A DNA stretch of 64,000 nucleotides from Pseudonocardia sp. N23 (GTDB taxonomy: Bacteria; Actinomycetota; Actinomycetes; Mycobacteriales; Pseudonocardiaceae), in contig NZ_BEGX01000128.1 of NCBI RefSeq assembly GCF_002583555.1, positions 1 to 64,000 of the forward strand, written 5' to 3'. The translations under genes were made by a program, and so were the position numbers. Below are positions 16,649 through 25,314 of this stretch, piece by piece. Within the stretch, counting starts at the first letter, position 1. Each line of letters begins with the position of its first letter. The notes beneath the pieces are model-generated. The model searched no databases. It saw only the letters and a list, made by a program, of their open reading frames with translations, and was not told where the DNA came from.

Positions 16649-17150
16649 GAGCGCACACGCACGGCCCGGCCGTCCACCACTCGCCGACCTCGTCGAGTGC
16701 CTCGTCGCCGAACGGGTTGACGCCCCGGCCGCGGGCGAGCGCGTGCCCGGCGTGGACGTGCAGGCACTTGACCCTGTCGGGCATGCCGCCCGCGCTGACG
16801 CCGGTACCGAGGGATTCGATCGCGTCGCGTTCGGCCAGGTACGACTCGTGGGCCCGCAGGTAGGCGGCCGCCAGCTCGGGATCCTCGGCGAGCCGGTCGG
16901 TCATCTCCCGCATCCGGCCGTCGGCCTCGAGCGTCCCCAGCCGCGACGCGAGCCGCGGGCACGTCAGGTAGTAGAGCGTCGGGAACGGGGTGCCGTCCTC
17001 GAGCCTGGGCGCGGTGGCGACGACGGTCGGCAGGCCGCAGGCGCAGCGGTGCGCGACCTCCCGGACCGCCCGCGGCACGCGCCCGAGCTGGGCGGTGACG
17101 GCGGCGCGGTCGGCGTCCGAGATGGTGGGGGCGGGAGCGGGGGTGCTCAC
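16635..17150 (-). CDS. DUF501 domain-containing protein
   Basis: A 171-residue protein of the actinobacterial DUF501 family, function unknown. It has conserved cysteine/histidine groups: HRCACGLP near residue 38, CLHVHAGHALARGRGVNP in the C-terminal third, and a terminal CVC. These may bind metal. The GTG start at 17150 overlaps the ftsB stop in GTGA. Always found just after the FtsB-like gene downstream of eno, so it is probably linked to growth or division. The 3' end overlaps the acyl-CoA dehydrogenase 3' end by 14 bases. Confidence 0.88.
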   Translation of the reverse strand: MSTPAPAPTISDADRAAVTAQLGRVPRAVREVAHRCACGLPTVVATAPRLEDGTPFPTLYYLTCPRLASRLGTLEADGRMREMTDRLAEDPELAAAYLRAHESYLAERDAIESLGTGVSAGGMPDRVKCLHVHAGHALARGRGVNPFGDEALDEVGEWWTAGPCVCAPSEG

Positions 17151-17674
17151 GGGGCGGGCGAACCTTCCGAGACGACGTTCCAGAGGCGCTGGAACCATGG
17201 CTGTCCTGCGGCGAGCTCCTCGGGGCTCGGCGGCGGGACGGGCAGCTCGACGATGTAGGGCACCTCGCCGGGCTTGACGTATCCGAGCCGGGTGCGGGCC
17301 TCGGCCTCGACCTGGCCGGGGTCGGACAGCCGGGCCCGTTCCTGGTTGAGCCGGTCGACCTCGGCGGCGATCTGCTGCTGCTGGTGGGTGAGGTCGGACA
17401 GCTGCTGACGCTGGGCGACGTAGTTGCGCAGCGGCACCGCCACCGTCAACGCCAGCGCGCACACGACGACGGCGAGCACGGCGGCGCGCCGCGTCGAGGA
17501 GACGCCGAGGAACCCGGTCGTCGCGGCGACGACGCCGGCCGCCCGGGACCTGCTGCGGGTCAGCTGCGGCTCGCGGGTGCGCGTCCGCCTGCCTGCCGCG
17601 TTCGGCCGGGCCGCCGAAGCGCCGCGGCCCCGGTCACCCCGGGTCCGCGCGCGCTCGTCGGCCGCGGCGGGCAC
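17147..17674 (-). CDS. ftsB: FtsB/DivIC-type septum formation initiator
   Basis: A 175-residue single-pass membrane protein of the divisome. It has an Arg-rich cytoplasmic N-terminus (1-60) and one transmembrane helix at about 64-82 (AAVLAVVVCALALTVAVPL). An extracytoplasmic coiled coil follows (RQQLSDLTHQQQQIAAEVD), then the conserved ARTRLGYVKPGE segment and a Pro-rich tail. It would bridge FtsL and FtsQ in the septal complex. The GTG start is one base after the eno stop, so it is coupled to eno. Confidence 0.9.
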   Translation of the reverse strand: MPAAADERARTRGDRGRGASAARPNAAGRRTRTREPQLTRSRSRAAGVVAATTGFLGVSSTRRAAVLAVVVCALALTVAVPLRNYVAQRQQLSDLTHQQQQIAAEVDRLNQERARLSDPGQVEAEARTRLGYVKPGEVPYIVELPVPPPSPEELAAGQPWFQRLWNVVSEGSPAP

Positions 17675-17675
17675 G

Positions 17676-18971
17676 TCAGCCCTGCGGCACCGCGTACCGC
17701 GGGAAGGCCAGCTCTCCGGCGTAGCGCGCGGCGTCGCCCAGAGCCTCCTCGATGCGCAGCAGCTGGTTGTACTTCGCGACCCGCTCGGAGCGGGCGGGGG
17801 CGCCGGTCTTGATCTGGCCGCAGCCGGTGGCGACGGCGAGGTCGGCGATCGTGGTGTCCTCGGTCTCGCCCGAGCGGTGGCTCATCATGCAGCGGTAGCC
17901 CGACGAGTGCGCGAGCGTCACCGCGTCGAGAGTCTCCGACAGCGTGCCGATCTGGTTGACCTTGACCAGCAGCGCATTGGCGGCGCCGCGCAGGATGCCG
18001 TCCTCGAGCCGCTCGGGGTTGGTGACGAACAGGTCGTCGCCGACGATCTGGACCTTGTCGCCGATGGCCGAGGTGAGCGCCACCCAGCCGTCCCAGTCGT
18101 CCTCCGAGAGCGGGTCCTCGATGGACACCAGCGGGAAGTCGTCGACGAGCGAGGCCCAGACGGCGGACAGGTCGGCCGAGGACAGCTTCTTGCCCTCGTA
18201 GCTGTAGTCGCCCTTGTCGTGGAACTCGGTGGCCGCGACGTCGAGCGCGAGGACGACGTCGGTGCCGAGCGTGAAGCCGGTGGTCTCGACAGCGCTCGCG
18301 ATGAGCTCGAGGGCGCCGCGGGTGCCGCCCGCGACGTCAGGGGCGAAGCCGCCCTCGTCGCCCAGGCCGGTGGCCAGGCCGTTCTTCTTCAGGACGGACT
18401 TGAGCGCGTGGTAGACCTCGGTGCCCCAGCGCAGGGCCTCGCGGAACGACTCGGCGCCGATCGGGGCGATCATGAACTCCTGCACGTCGACCGACGTGTC
18501 GGCGTGGGCGCCGCCGTTGAGGATGTTCATCATCGGCACCGGCAGCACGTGCGCGTTGGGGCCACCGATGTAGCGGAACAGCTCCAGGCCCGACGACTCG
18601 GCCGCGGCCTTGGCGACGGCCAGCGACACCCCGAGCAGCGCGTTGGCGCCGAGCCGGGACTTGTCGTTGGTGCCGTCGAGGTCGACGAGGCGCTGGTCGA
18701 CCAGACGCTGGTCGACGGCCTCCATGCCGGTCAGCTCGGGGCCGATCTCGTCGAGCACCGCCATGACGGCCTTCTCGACGCCCTTGCCGCCGTAGCGCTT
18801 CGCGTCGCCGTCGCGCAGCTCGACCGCCTCGTGCTCGCCGGTGGAGGCGCCGGACGGGACCGCGGCCCTGGCCAGCGTCCCGTCGTCGAGGGCGACCTCC
18901 ACCTCGACCGTCGGGTTCCCTCGCGAGTCGAGGATCTCGCGTGCGCCGACCTGCTCGATGACCGCCACCAC
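17676..18971 (-). CDS. eno: Enolase (phosphopyruvate hydratase)
   Basis: A 431-residue glycolytic enzyme converting 2-phosphoglycerate to phosphoenolpyruvate. Markers are DSRGNPTVEVEV near residue 15, SGASTGEHEAVELRD near 40, GDEGGFAP near 200, metal ligands in VSIEDPL and IVGDDLF, the catalytic lysine in LLVKVNQIGT, and SHRSGETEDTTIADLAV. Full family length. The start is GTG at 18971, after a GGAGCT site. It heads the eno-ftsB-DUF501 transcript. Confidence 0.97.
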   Translation of the reverse strand: MVAVIEQVGAREILDSRGNPTVEVEVALDDGTLARAAVPSGASTGEHEAVELRDGDAKRYGGKGVEKAVMAVLDEIGPELTGMEAVDQRLVDQRLVDLDGTNDKSRLGANALLGVSLAVAKAAAESSGLELFRYIGGPNAHVLPVPMMNILNGGAHADTSVDVQEFMIAPIGAESFREALRWGTEVYHALKSVLKKNGLATGLGDEGGFAPDVAGGTRGALELIASAVETTGFTLGTDVVLALDVAATEFHDKGDYSYEGKKLSSADLSAVWASLVDDFPLVSIEDPLSEDDWDGWVALTSAIGDKVQIVGDDLFVTNPERLEDGILRGAANALLVKVNQIGTLSETLDAVTLAHSSGYRCMMSHRSGETEDTTIADLAVATGCGQIKTGAPARSERVAKYNQLLRIEEALGDAARYAGELAFPRYAVPQG

Positions 18972-19144
18972 AGCTCCTGTTCCGGATTCGAGTACTGGAC
19001 CCGGTGAGCCAGCCTATCCGCCGCCGCTCCCCCAGCCGTGCACCGCGCCGTCAGGTGTCGCAGCCGTCACCCGCATCGGCCCCCTGTCCGTGCGTGCTGT
19101 CAAGCCTCGCGATTCCGCCGCCGGGCCCCTACCGTGGAACGACC

Positions 19145-19582
19145 ATGAGTGCACCCCAGGGATCACACGCAGAGGAGCCCCCCGACGATCGCCCCGAGGG
19201 TGGTCCTGACGTGGTCGGGGCGTTCCGGCGTGCCGAGCTGCTCCTGGGCGAGAACCGGCCGCTGGACTCCCTGGCGGCCCTGGCCCCGGTCCTGGAGTGC
19301 GCGCCCGACGACGCCTCCGTGCAGCTGCTCGCGGGGCGCGCCTACTTCGACTCGGCGCAGCTGTCCCGCGCGGAGGCGGCGTTCACCCGGGTCGTGGAGC
19401 TCGATCCCTCCGACCACTACGCGCGCTTCGCGCTCGGCAAGACGTTGCAGCGCCAGACGCGGCTGTCGGAGGCTCTGGCGCAGCTGAAGATGGCCGCCGC
19501 GATGGACCCGCGGCCGCAGTACCAGGAAGCTCTCGGCGAGCTGCGGGCCCGCGTCGCCCTGCACCGCGCCGAGCCCGCGTAG
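19145..19582 (+). CDS. Tetratricopeptide repeat protein
   Basis: A 145-residue cytoplasmic protein with about two and a half TPR units between residues 25 and 125. The clearest is the consensus-like AEAAFTRVVELDPSDHYARF, followed by LGKTLQRQTRLSEALAQLK. Such small TPR proteins act as scaffolds; the partner is unknown. A TACCGT -10 element at 19130-19135 lies so close to the ATG that the message would have almost no leader. It is convergent with the first efeB gene, 54 bp apart. Confidence 0.8.
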   Translation: MSAPQGSHAEEPPDDRPEGGPDVVGAFRRAELLLGENRPLDSLAALAPVLECAPDDASVQLLAGRAYFDSAQLSRAEAAFTRVVELDPSDHYARFALGKTLQRQTRLSEALAQLKMAAAMDPRPQYQEALGELRARVALHRAEPA

Positions 19583-19636
19583 TCCCGCCCGTGTGCCCCG
19601 CCGGCCGTGGGCCGAGCGTGTCACCGGCGACCTCAC

Positions 19637-20869
19637 TCACAGGAAGAGGGTCCGGCCCCACCAGTCGTCGGGTCCCGCGGTGCCCGGCGGGCAGGCGTAG
19701 AGCCCCGACCCGACGTGGCGGATGTACTCGTTGAGCGCGTCGCCGCTGCCGAGCTTGCGCTGCAACGTCACGAACTGGGCCGGGTCGCGCATGTAGGCCA
19801 GGAAGAACAGCCCGGCGTCGAGCGTGCCGGTGCGGGCGTCGATGCCGTCGGTGTAGGAATAGCCGCGGCGCAGGATCCGCAGACCACCGTTGTTCTCCGC
19901 CGCCGCGAGCCGGACGTGGGCGTGGTCGGCGATGACGGGGCCGCTCGCGTCGACTGCGGTGAAGTCGGGCGTGTCGAACTCGTCCTTGCCGGTCAGCGGC
20001 GCCCCGGAGGCCTTGAACCGGCCGAAGACGGCTTCCTGGTCGGACAGCCGGTCGCGGTCCCAGGGCTCGATGAACATGCGGATACGCCGGGCGACGAGGT
20101 AGCTGCCGCCGCCGAGCCACCCCGCCCCGTCGCCGTCGGCGACCCAGACGTGCTGTCCGAGGGCGGCGTCGTCGGTGCCCTGGATGTTGCGGGTGCCGTC
20201 CTTGAACCCCATCAGGTTGCGCGGGGTGCCGCCGGCGCTCCCGGTCGACGACGTCTTGCCGAACCCCAGCTCCGCCCACCGGGCGACGACGGTGCCGCGG
20301 CCCAGCCGGGTGAGGTTGCGGACAGCGTGGAACGCGACGGTGGGGTCGTCGGAGCAGGCCTGGACGGCGATGTCACCGCCGCTGCGGGCGTCATCGAGCA
20401 GTTCGCCGGGCAGGGCGGGCAGCGGCGCGAAGGCGGCGGGGCGGCGGGAGGCGAGGCCGAATCGGTCGGTGCCGTCGGCAGCGGTGAACAGGCCGGGCCC
20501 GAACCCGACGGTGATGGTGAGCCGGCCGGCAGGAAGGCCGTCGGCCTCGCCGGTGTCGGCGGGCGGCAGCGCGTCCGACGGGGTGGCCCCGGGGACGGGC
20601 GCGCCGCGGGTCATGGCCTCGGCGGCGGCGGTCCAGGTCGTGAGCATGGCGACGAGGTCCTCGCGCCGCGCGGTCGAGGCGACGTCGAAGGCGGTGAACG
20701 CCAGCCGGTCCTGCACCGGGGTGGCGATGCCGGCCTGGTGCGGGCCGTGGAAGTCGACGATGTCGCTCGCTGCGGCCGCCGACGGGGCACAGCCGGCGAG
20801 GGCCAGTCCCGCGCCGGCGGCGCCGGCTCCCGCGATGCCCTGCAGGAGCCGGCGCCGGGACAGTTCCAT
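19637..20869 (-). CDS. efeB: EfeB deferrochelatase / Dyp-type peroxidase (copy 1)
   Basis: A 410-residue haem peroxidase of the EfeUOB iron system, exported by the Tat route (RRRLLQG with a hydrophobic core, then a cysteine in LAGCAPS). The Dyp motif is GFKDGTRN near 220, and the proximal haem histidine is probably that of DHAHVRLA in the C-terminal third. It oxidises ferrous iron or strips iron from haem outside the membrane for EfeO/EfeU. It is the last gene of the minus-strand operon, 7 bp after efeO. A second copy lies at 25315-26628. Confidence 0.93.
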   Translation of the reverse strand: MELSRRRLLQGIAGAGAAGAGLALAGCAPSAAAASDIVDFHGPHQAGIATPVQDRLAFTAFDVASTARREDLVAMLTTWTAAAEAMTRGAPVPGATPSDALPPADTGEADGLPAGRLTITVGFGPGLFTAADGTDRFGLASRRPAAFAPLPALPGELLDDARSGGDIAVQACSDDPTVAFHAVRNLTRLGRGTVVARWAELGFGKTSSTGSAGGTPRNLMGFKDGTRNIQGTDDAALGQHVWVADGDGAGWLGGGSYLVARRIRMFIEPWDRDRLSDQEAVFGRFKASGAPLTGKDEFDTPDFTAVDASGPVIADHAHVRLAAAENNGGLRILRRGYSYTDGIDARTGTLDAGLFFLAYMRDPAQFVTLQRKLGSGDALNEYIRHVGSGLYACPPGTAGPDDWWGRTLFL

Positions 20870-20876
20870 GGGTGCG

Positions 20877-22022
20877 TCAGACCACCTTTCCGGCGATCTG
20901 GGACAGCGGCTCGGCGAGCGCGTTGACGGAGTCGGCGAGCGAGCGCTTGTCGGTGTCGGTCACGGCGCTGTAGTCCTGGTAGCCGCCGTCGGTGGTCCGG
21001 TACTTCGCGAGACCCTGGGTGACGTCGGTGAACCGGGCCTCGAGCTGCTGGGCGAGGTCGGGGTCCTTGGCGGCGAGCGCGGGCCGGAGCAGCTCGAAGG
21101 CCTTGCGGGCGCCGTCGATGTTGGCGGCGAAGTCCCAGAGGTCGGTGTGGGAGTAGCGGTCCTCCTCGCCGGTGACCTTGCTGGTGGAGACCTCGGTGAG
21201 CAGGTCGGACGCGCCGTTGGCGAGCTCGGCGGGCTGGTAGGTGTCGGTCCCGGCCTTGTCCTTGACCGTCGCGACGTCGGCGTCGAGCTTGTCGGCGATC
21301 GGCACCATGCCCGCCAGCGAGTTGTCGGCCCAGAGCGCCTTCTCGATGCGGTGGAAGCCGGTCCACTGCGCCGGGTCGGCGACGTCGTCGATGCGGGCGT
21401 CGATGGCCGGGTCGAGGTCGCCGAAGCTCTCGGCGACGGGCTCGATGCTCTCGTAGTGGACGCGGGCGGGTGCGAACGCCTTCTTCGCGGCGTCGGCGTT
21501 CCCGGCGCGGACGGCGTCGGTGAACGTCCTGGTGGCCGTCTGCAGCTGGGCGACCTCGGAGACGACGTAGTCGTGGTAGCCCTGGGTCGCGGCGGTCAGC
21601 GAGGTCTCGGCGGTGGCGGTGGGGGCTGCGCCGCCGGTGCCGTCGACGGTGAACGTCCACGTGTCCTTGGCCGCGCCAGGGCAGTACACGCTGTAGGTGC
21701 CGGGCTCCATGCGCAGCGAGAACGCGCCGTCGAGGCCGGCGGTGATGTTCTCCTTCTCGCCCAAGATCTTCCCGCCGCTCTGGATCTCGGCCTCGGTGAC
21801 CTTGACCGACGCGGCGTTGGTGACCGCGAAGTTCACGGGCCCGCTCGGGACGATGGCCGGCCTCGGGCCGCACCCCGAGTCGCTGATCTCGATCGTCACG
21901 GCGGCGGGGGCCGGATCGCCTGGCGAGGCCTGCTGGGAGCTGTCCGAACAGCCCGCGGCGAGCAGTCCTGCCGACACCAGGGCGGCGGCGCCGCAGGCGA
22001 GGCGGAATCGGGTGGGGGTCAC
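20877..22022 (-). CDS. efeO: EfeO iron-binding lipoprotein (copy 1)
   Basis: A 381-residue lipoprotein (signal peptide with lipobox LLAAGC) that captures iron for the EfeU permease. The N-terminal cupredoxin-like domain has a cysteine pair (SDSGCGPRP and YSVYCPGA), and the C-terminal M75/imelysin domain carries the HxxE motif in GFHRIEKALW. GTG at 22022 is chosen because GAGGAG sits eight bases before it; an in-frame GTG three codons upstream overlaps that site. It lies between efeU and efeB, 47 and 7 bp from them. Confidence 0.92.
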   Translation of the reverse strand: MTPTRFRLACGAAALVSAGLLAAGCSDSSQQASPGDPAPAAVTIEISDSGCGPRPAIVPSGPVNFAVTNAASVKVTEAEIQSGGKILGEKENITAGLDGAFSLRMEPGTYSVYCPGAAKDTWTFTVDGTGGAAPTATAETSLTAATQGYHDYVVSEVAQLQTATRTFTDAVRAGNADAAKKAFAPARVHYESIEPVAESFGDLDPAIDARIDDVADPAQWTGFHRIEKALWADNSLAGMVPIADKLDADVATVKDKAGTDTYQPAELANGASDLLTEVSTSKVTGEEDRYSHTDLWDFAANIDGARKAFELLRPALAAKDPDLAQQLEARFTDVTQGLAKYRTTDGGYQDYSAVTDTDKRSLADSVNALAEPLSQIAGKVV

Positions 22023-22069
22023 AGGTCGCACTCCTCGGTTCTCCGAACGGTGTGCCGGAACGGGATGGC

Positions 22070-22903
22070 TCAGGCGGCCGGCGCGGGCGCCGGGTTGCGC
22101 CGCTTCGTGGCGGGAGCGAGCACGTAGACCAGGAGCGGGACGACGTAGACCAGCCAGACGACGACCTCGAGGACCACCGGGTAGGGCTGGACGCCGAGGA
22201 CGCCGGTGAGCAGCGACGACACGGGGGTTCCGGGCAGGACCAGCCAGGACAGGTCCAGCGCGCGGGCCTGCCCGACGTTGATCCAGCCGGCCTCGTGGGC
22301 GGTGTGCGCGGCCGTCGTCAGCAGTCCTCCGGCCACGATGACGAGCACGACGCCGGTGATCCGGAAGAGCCGCGCAATGTCGAGCTTCACGCCGCCGCGG
22401 TAGATGCCGTAGCCGAGCGCGACGGCGACGAGCACGCCGAGCAGCGCGCCGAGTCCGGCGAGCAGTGGGGAGGTCGAGGCCTGGAACGCGGCGAGCAGGA
22501 ACACCGCGGTCTCGAAGCCCTCCCGGAGCACGGCGAGGAAGGCCATGGCGACGAGCGCCGTGGTGGACCCGGCGGCCAGCGCGGCGCCCGCGGACGTCTC
22601 CAGCGACGCGCGCATGTCGCGGGCATGGGTGCGCATCCAGACGACCATGTAGGTGACCATCGCCACGGCGAGCAGTCCGATGACGGTCTCGAGACCCTCC
22701 TGTGCGGCCTGCGGGAGGTCGACGGTGACGATTTCGAGGGCGACACCGACGGCGACGCATATCGCGATGCCGACGCCCACGCCGATCCAGACCGAGCGGA
22801 GTGCGTCGCGACGGGCGCGGGCGACGAGGAAACTCGCGATGATGCCGACGATCAACGAGGCCTCGAGTCCCTCGCGCAGTCCGATGATGAAGGTGGCGAG
22901 CAC
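22070..22903 (-). CDS. efeU: EfeU / FTR1-type iron permease (copy 1)
   Basis: A 277-residue membrane protein with about seven helices that imports iron. The two iron-binding repeats are REGLEAS at 10-16 and LREGFETAVF near 125. It is the first gene of the minus-strand efeUOB operon, transcribed from the shared region 22904-23309. Only moderately similar to the second copy (for example ASLIVGIIASFLV here, AALVVSILVAFLV there), so the two are not a recent tandem duplication. Confidence 0.93.
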   Translation of the reverse strand: MLATFIIGLREGLEASLIVGIIASFLVARARRDALRSVWIGVGVGIAICVAVGVALEIVTVDLPQAAQEGLETVIGLLAVAMVTYMVVWMRTHARDMRASLETSAGAALAAGSTTALVAMAFLAVLREGFETAVFLLAAFQASTSPLLAGLGALLGVLVAVALGYGIYRGGVKLDIARLFRITGVVLVIVAGGLLTTAAHTAHEAGWINVGQARALDLSWLVLPGTPVSSLLTGVLGVQPYPVVLEVVVWLVYVVPLLVYVLAPATKRRNPAPAPAA

Positions 22904-23309
22904 CCGGAACCTTCCTTCCGTGACACCGGCTCCGCTGCCTTCGCGCGACCGGGCGAATCGAAGTTAGGTATTGCTGCGATTGCCTGTCAATAGGCTCGGA
23001 TAACCGACGCGAATTGCACCCGTAATCCATTTCGGGAATTGTCGACACGCTCGTCCGTGATGAGCCCCCGAATGGGCGGTCGATCCTGTTCGAACGCTTT
23101 TCGTCCGTCGCGGACGACACGTCCGATCATCTGCACCTCGTGCCCGATACATCCGATTCGCGAAGGTGACGGACGCCTCGGGGAGGATCTACCGGCACCC
23201 GACGACGAAACGGCACTACCGCCCCGGGCGGGACAGAGGCTAGCCTCGCAGCGCATCTGTGCAGCCTCACCTAATGACGCGGGACGAACCGGACTGGAGA
23301 CCTCCGAAC
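22904..23309. promoter_or_regulatory. Divergent promoter region of two efeUOB operons
   Basis: A 406-bp region, clearly AT-richer than its surroundings, between the two divergently read efeU genes. It holds TTAGGTATTGC at 22964-22974 (left half of an IdeR/DtxR iron box), a perfect AGGCTAGCCT palindrome at 23237-23246, and GCCTCACCTAA at 23264-23274 (right half; the 19-bp frame 23256-23274 matches the IdeR consensus at 12 positions by my count). Iron repression of both operons by an IdeR-type regulator is inferred. No convincing gene was found in it. Confidence 0.5.
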
Positions 23310-24131
23310 GTGCTCGGCAACTCTCTGATCGGACTACGGGAAGGCCTGGAGGCCGCGCTCGTCGTGAGCATCCTGGTGGCCTTCCTCGTGCGCACCGACC
23401 GTCGCTCGGAGCTGCCCAAGGTCTGGCTCGGCGTCGGCATCGCGGTCACCGTCTCGGTCGGGGTCACCCTCGCCCTGACCCTCACCGAGCAGGCCCTGAC
23501 GTTCCAGGCCCAGGAGACGCTCGGCGGCACGTTGTCGATCGTCGCCGTCGCATTCGTCACCTGGATGATCTTCTGGATGCGGCGCAATGCGCGGGCGCTG
23601 TCCAGTGAGCTGCAGGGCAAGCTCGAGGACGCCCTGCACATCGGGCCGGTCGCCGTCGTCGTCGTGGCCGCACTCGCCGTCGGCCGCGAGGGCCTCGAGA
23701 CCGCGGTGTTCTTCTTCTCCGCCGCGCAGGCCGCCGGGCAGACGCTGCAGCCGCTGGTCGGGTTCCTCATCGGCATCGCGATCGCGATCGCGCTCGCCTA
23801 CCTGATCTACCGCGGCGCCGTGACGATCAACCTCGGCAGGTTCTTCACCGTCACCGGCCTGCTGCTGGTCTTCGTCGCCGCCGGGATCCTCGCCTACGGC
23901 GTGCACGACCTCCAGGAGGCGGCGATCCTCCCGGGCCTGGACAACCTCGCGTTCGACGTCAGCGCCGCAATCCCGGCCGACTCCTGGTACGGCACCTTGC
24001 TCAAGGGGATCTTCAACTTCTCCCCGCAGACCACCGTGCTCGAGGCGACCGTCTGGGTCGCCTATGTCGCCGTGGTCCTCACGCTCTTCCTGCTCCCCAG
24101 CCGACGCCGCGCCGCTGTCGCCACCACCTGA
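23310..24131 (+). CDS. efeU: EfeU / FTR1-type iron permease (copy 2)
   Basis: A 273-residue permease with the paired motifs REGLEAALV near residue 8 and GREGLETAVFFF near 128, and about seven membrane helices. The GTG at 23310 is preferred because it places the first helix at the N-terminus as in the family and follows a GGAG site; the frame is open back to 23259, but that would put a charged non-helical extension ahead of the first helix. First gene of the plus-strand efe operon, followed by efeO after 30 bp. Confidence 0.92.
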   Translation: MLGNSLIGLREGLEAALVVSILVAFLVRTDRRSELPKVWLGVGIAVTVSVGVTLALTLTEQALTFQAQETLGGTLSIVAVAFVTWMIFWMRRNARALSSELQGKLEDALHIGPVAVVVVAALAVGREGLETAVFFFSAAQAAGQTLQPLVGFLIGIAIAIALAYLIYRGAVTINLGRFFTVTGLLLVFVAAGILAYGVHDLQEAAILPGLDNLAFDVSAAIPADSWYGTLLKGIFNFSPQTTVLEATVWVAYVAVVLTLFLLPSRRRAAVATT

Positions 24132-24161
24132 GAATCACCGCGCTGAAACTCGAGGAGAACC

Positions 24162-25304
24162 ATGCCACGCAGGACCGCGGCAACCGTGCTCGCCGCAGCC
24201 GCGGCGGCCGCCGTGCTCGCCGGATGCACCAGCACCGCCCCGCCGGCGGAGAATGTCTCCGGCGGCGCAGGCGGGCCGATCAAGGTCGCGGCCGCCGACT
24301 CGTCGTGCGACGTGACGACCAAGGAGGCCCCCGCGGGCACGATCTCCTTCACCGTCACCAACACCGGCAGCAAGGTCACCGAGTTCTACCTCTACGCCAC
24401 CGGTGACCGGATCATGGGCGAGGTCGAGAACATCGGGCCCGGCCTGACGCGCGACCTGATCGTCGAGGTCCCCGACGGCGGTACCTACACCACCGCCTGC
24501 AAGCCCGGCATGGTCGGCGACGGCATCCGTGCCGCGTTCACCGTCACCGGCAACGCCGCCCGCTCGGTCGACCAGAACACCCGCCTCGCCGAGGCCACCG
24601 CCGGCTACAAGCGCTACGTCAACTCCCAGATCGAGGCCCTCGTCCCCAAGACCGAGGAGTTCGCCGCCGCCGTCAAGGCAGGCGACGTCGCCAGGGCCAA
24701 GGCCCTGTTCCCGGTGTCGCGCACCTACTGGGAGCGCATCGAGCCCGTCGCGGAGTCGTTCAGCGACATCGACCCCAAGGTCGACGGCCGTGACGACGGC
24801 GAGCCCGGCGTGGCGTTCACCGGCTACCACCGCCTGGAGAAGGACCTCTGGGAGACCGGCCTGCAGTCCGACTCGCCCGCGATGGCCGACGCGCTCGTCG
24901 CCGACATGAAGGACCTGCAGACCCGCGTCGCGACCCTGGAGCTGACCCCGGTCCAGCTCGCGAACGGCGCCAAGGAGCTGCTCGACGAGGTCGCCACCGG
25001 CAAGATCACCGGTGAGGAGGACCGCTACTCGCACACCGACCTGTGGGACTTCAAGGCCAACGTCGAGGGCTCGCAGGCCGCCGTCGCCGCGCTGCGCCCG
25101 GTGATCGACGAGAAGGACAAGGCCCTCGGCCCGCTGCTCGACCAGCGCTTCGCCGCCGTCGACACCCTGCTCGAGCAGTACCGCGTCGGTGACGGGTACA
25201 AGCTCTACACCGAGCTGACCCCCGAGGACACGAAGAAGATGTCCGACGTCGTCAACGCCCTGGCCGAGCCGATCAGCCAGGTCGCCGTCGTCGTGACCAG
25301 CTGA
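24162..25304 (+). CDS. efeO: EfeO iron-binding lipoprotein (copy 2)
   Basis: A 380-residue lipoprotein (AAAVLAGC lipobox) of the same build as copy 1: cupredoxin-like N-domain with cysteines in DSSCDVTTKE and YTTACKPGM, then the M75 domain with GYHRLEKDLW carrying HxxE. The conserved EEDRYSHTDLWDF segment is shared by both copies. A clear AGGAG ribosome site precedes the ATG. It sits 30 bp after efeU and 10 bp before efeB. Confidence 0.93.
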   Translation: MPRRTAATVLAAAAAAAVLAGCTSTAPPAENVSGGAGGPIKVAAADSSCDVTTKEAPAGTISFTVTNTGSKVTEFYLYATGDRIMGEVENIGPGLTRDLIVEVPDGGTYTTACKPGMVGDGIRAAFTVTGNAARSVDQNTRLAEATAGYKRYVNSQIEALVPKTEEFAAAVKAGDVARAKALFPVSRTYWERIEPVAESFSDIDPKVDGRDDGEPGVAFTGYHRLEKDLWETGLQSDSPAMADALVADMKDLQTRVATLELTPVQLANGAKELLDEVATGKITGEEDRYSHTDLWDFKANVEGSQAAVAALRPVIDEKDKALGPLLDQRFAAVDTLLEQYRVGDGYKLYTELTPEDTKKMSDVVNALAEPISQVAVVVTS

Positions 25305-25314
25305 GCGGAGACAC

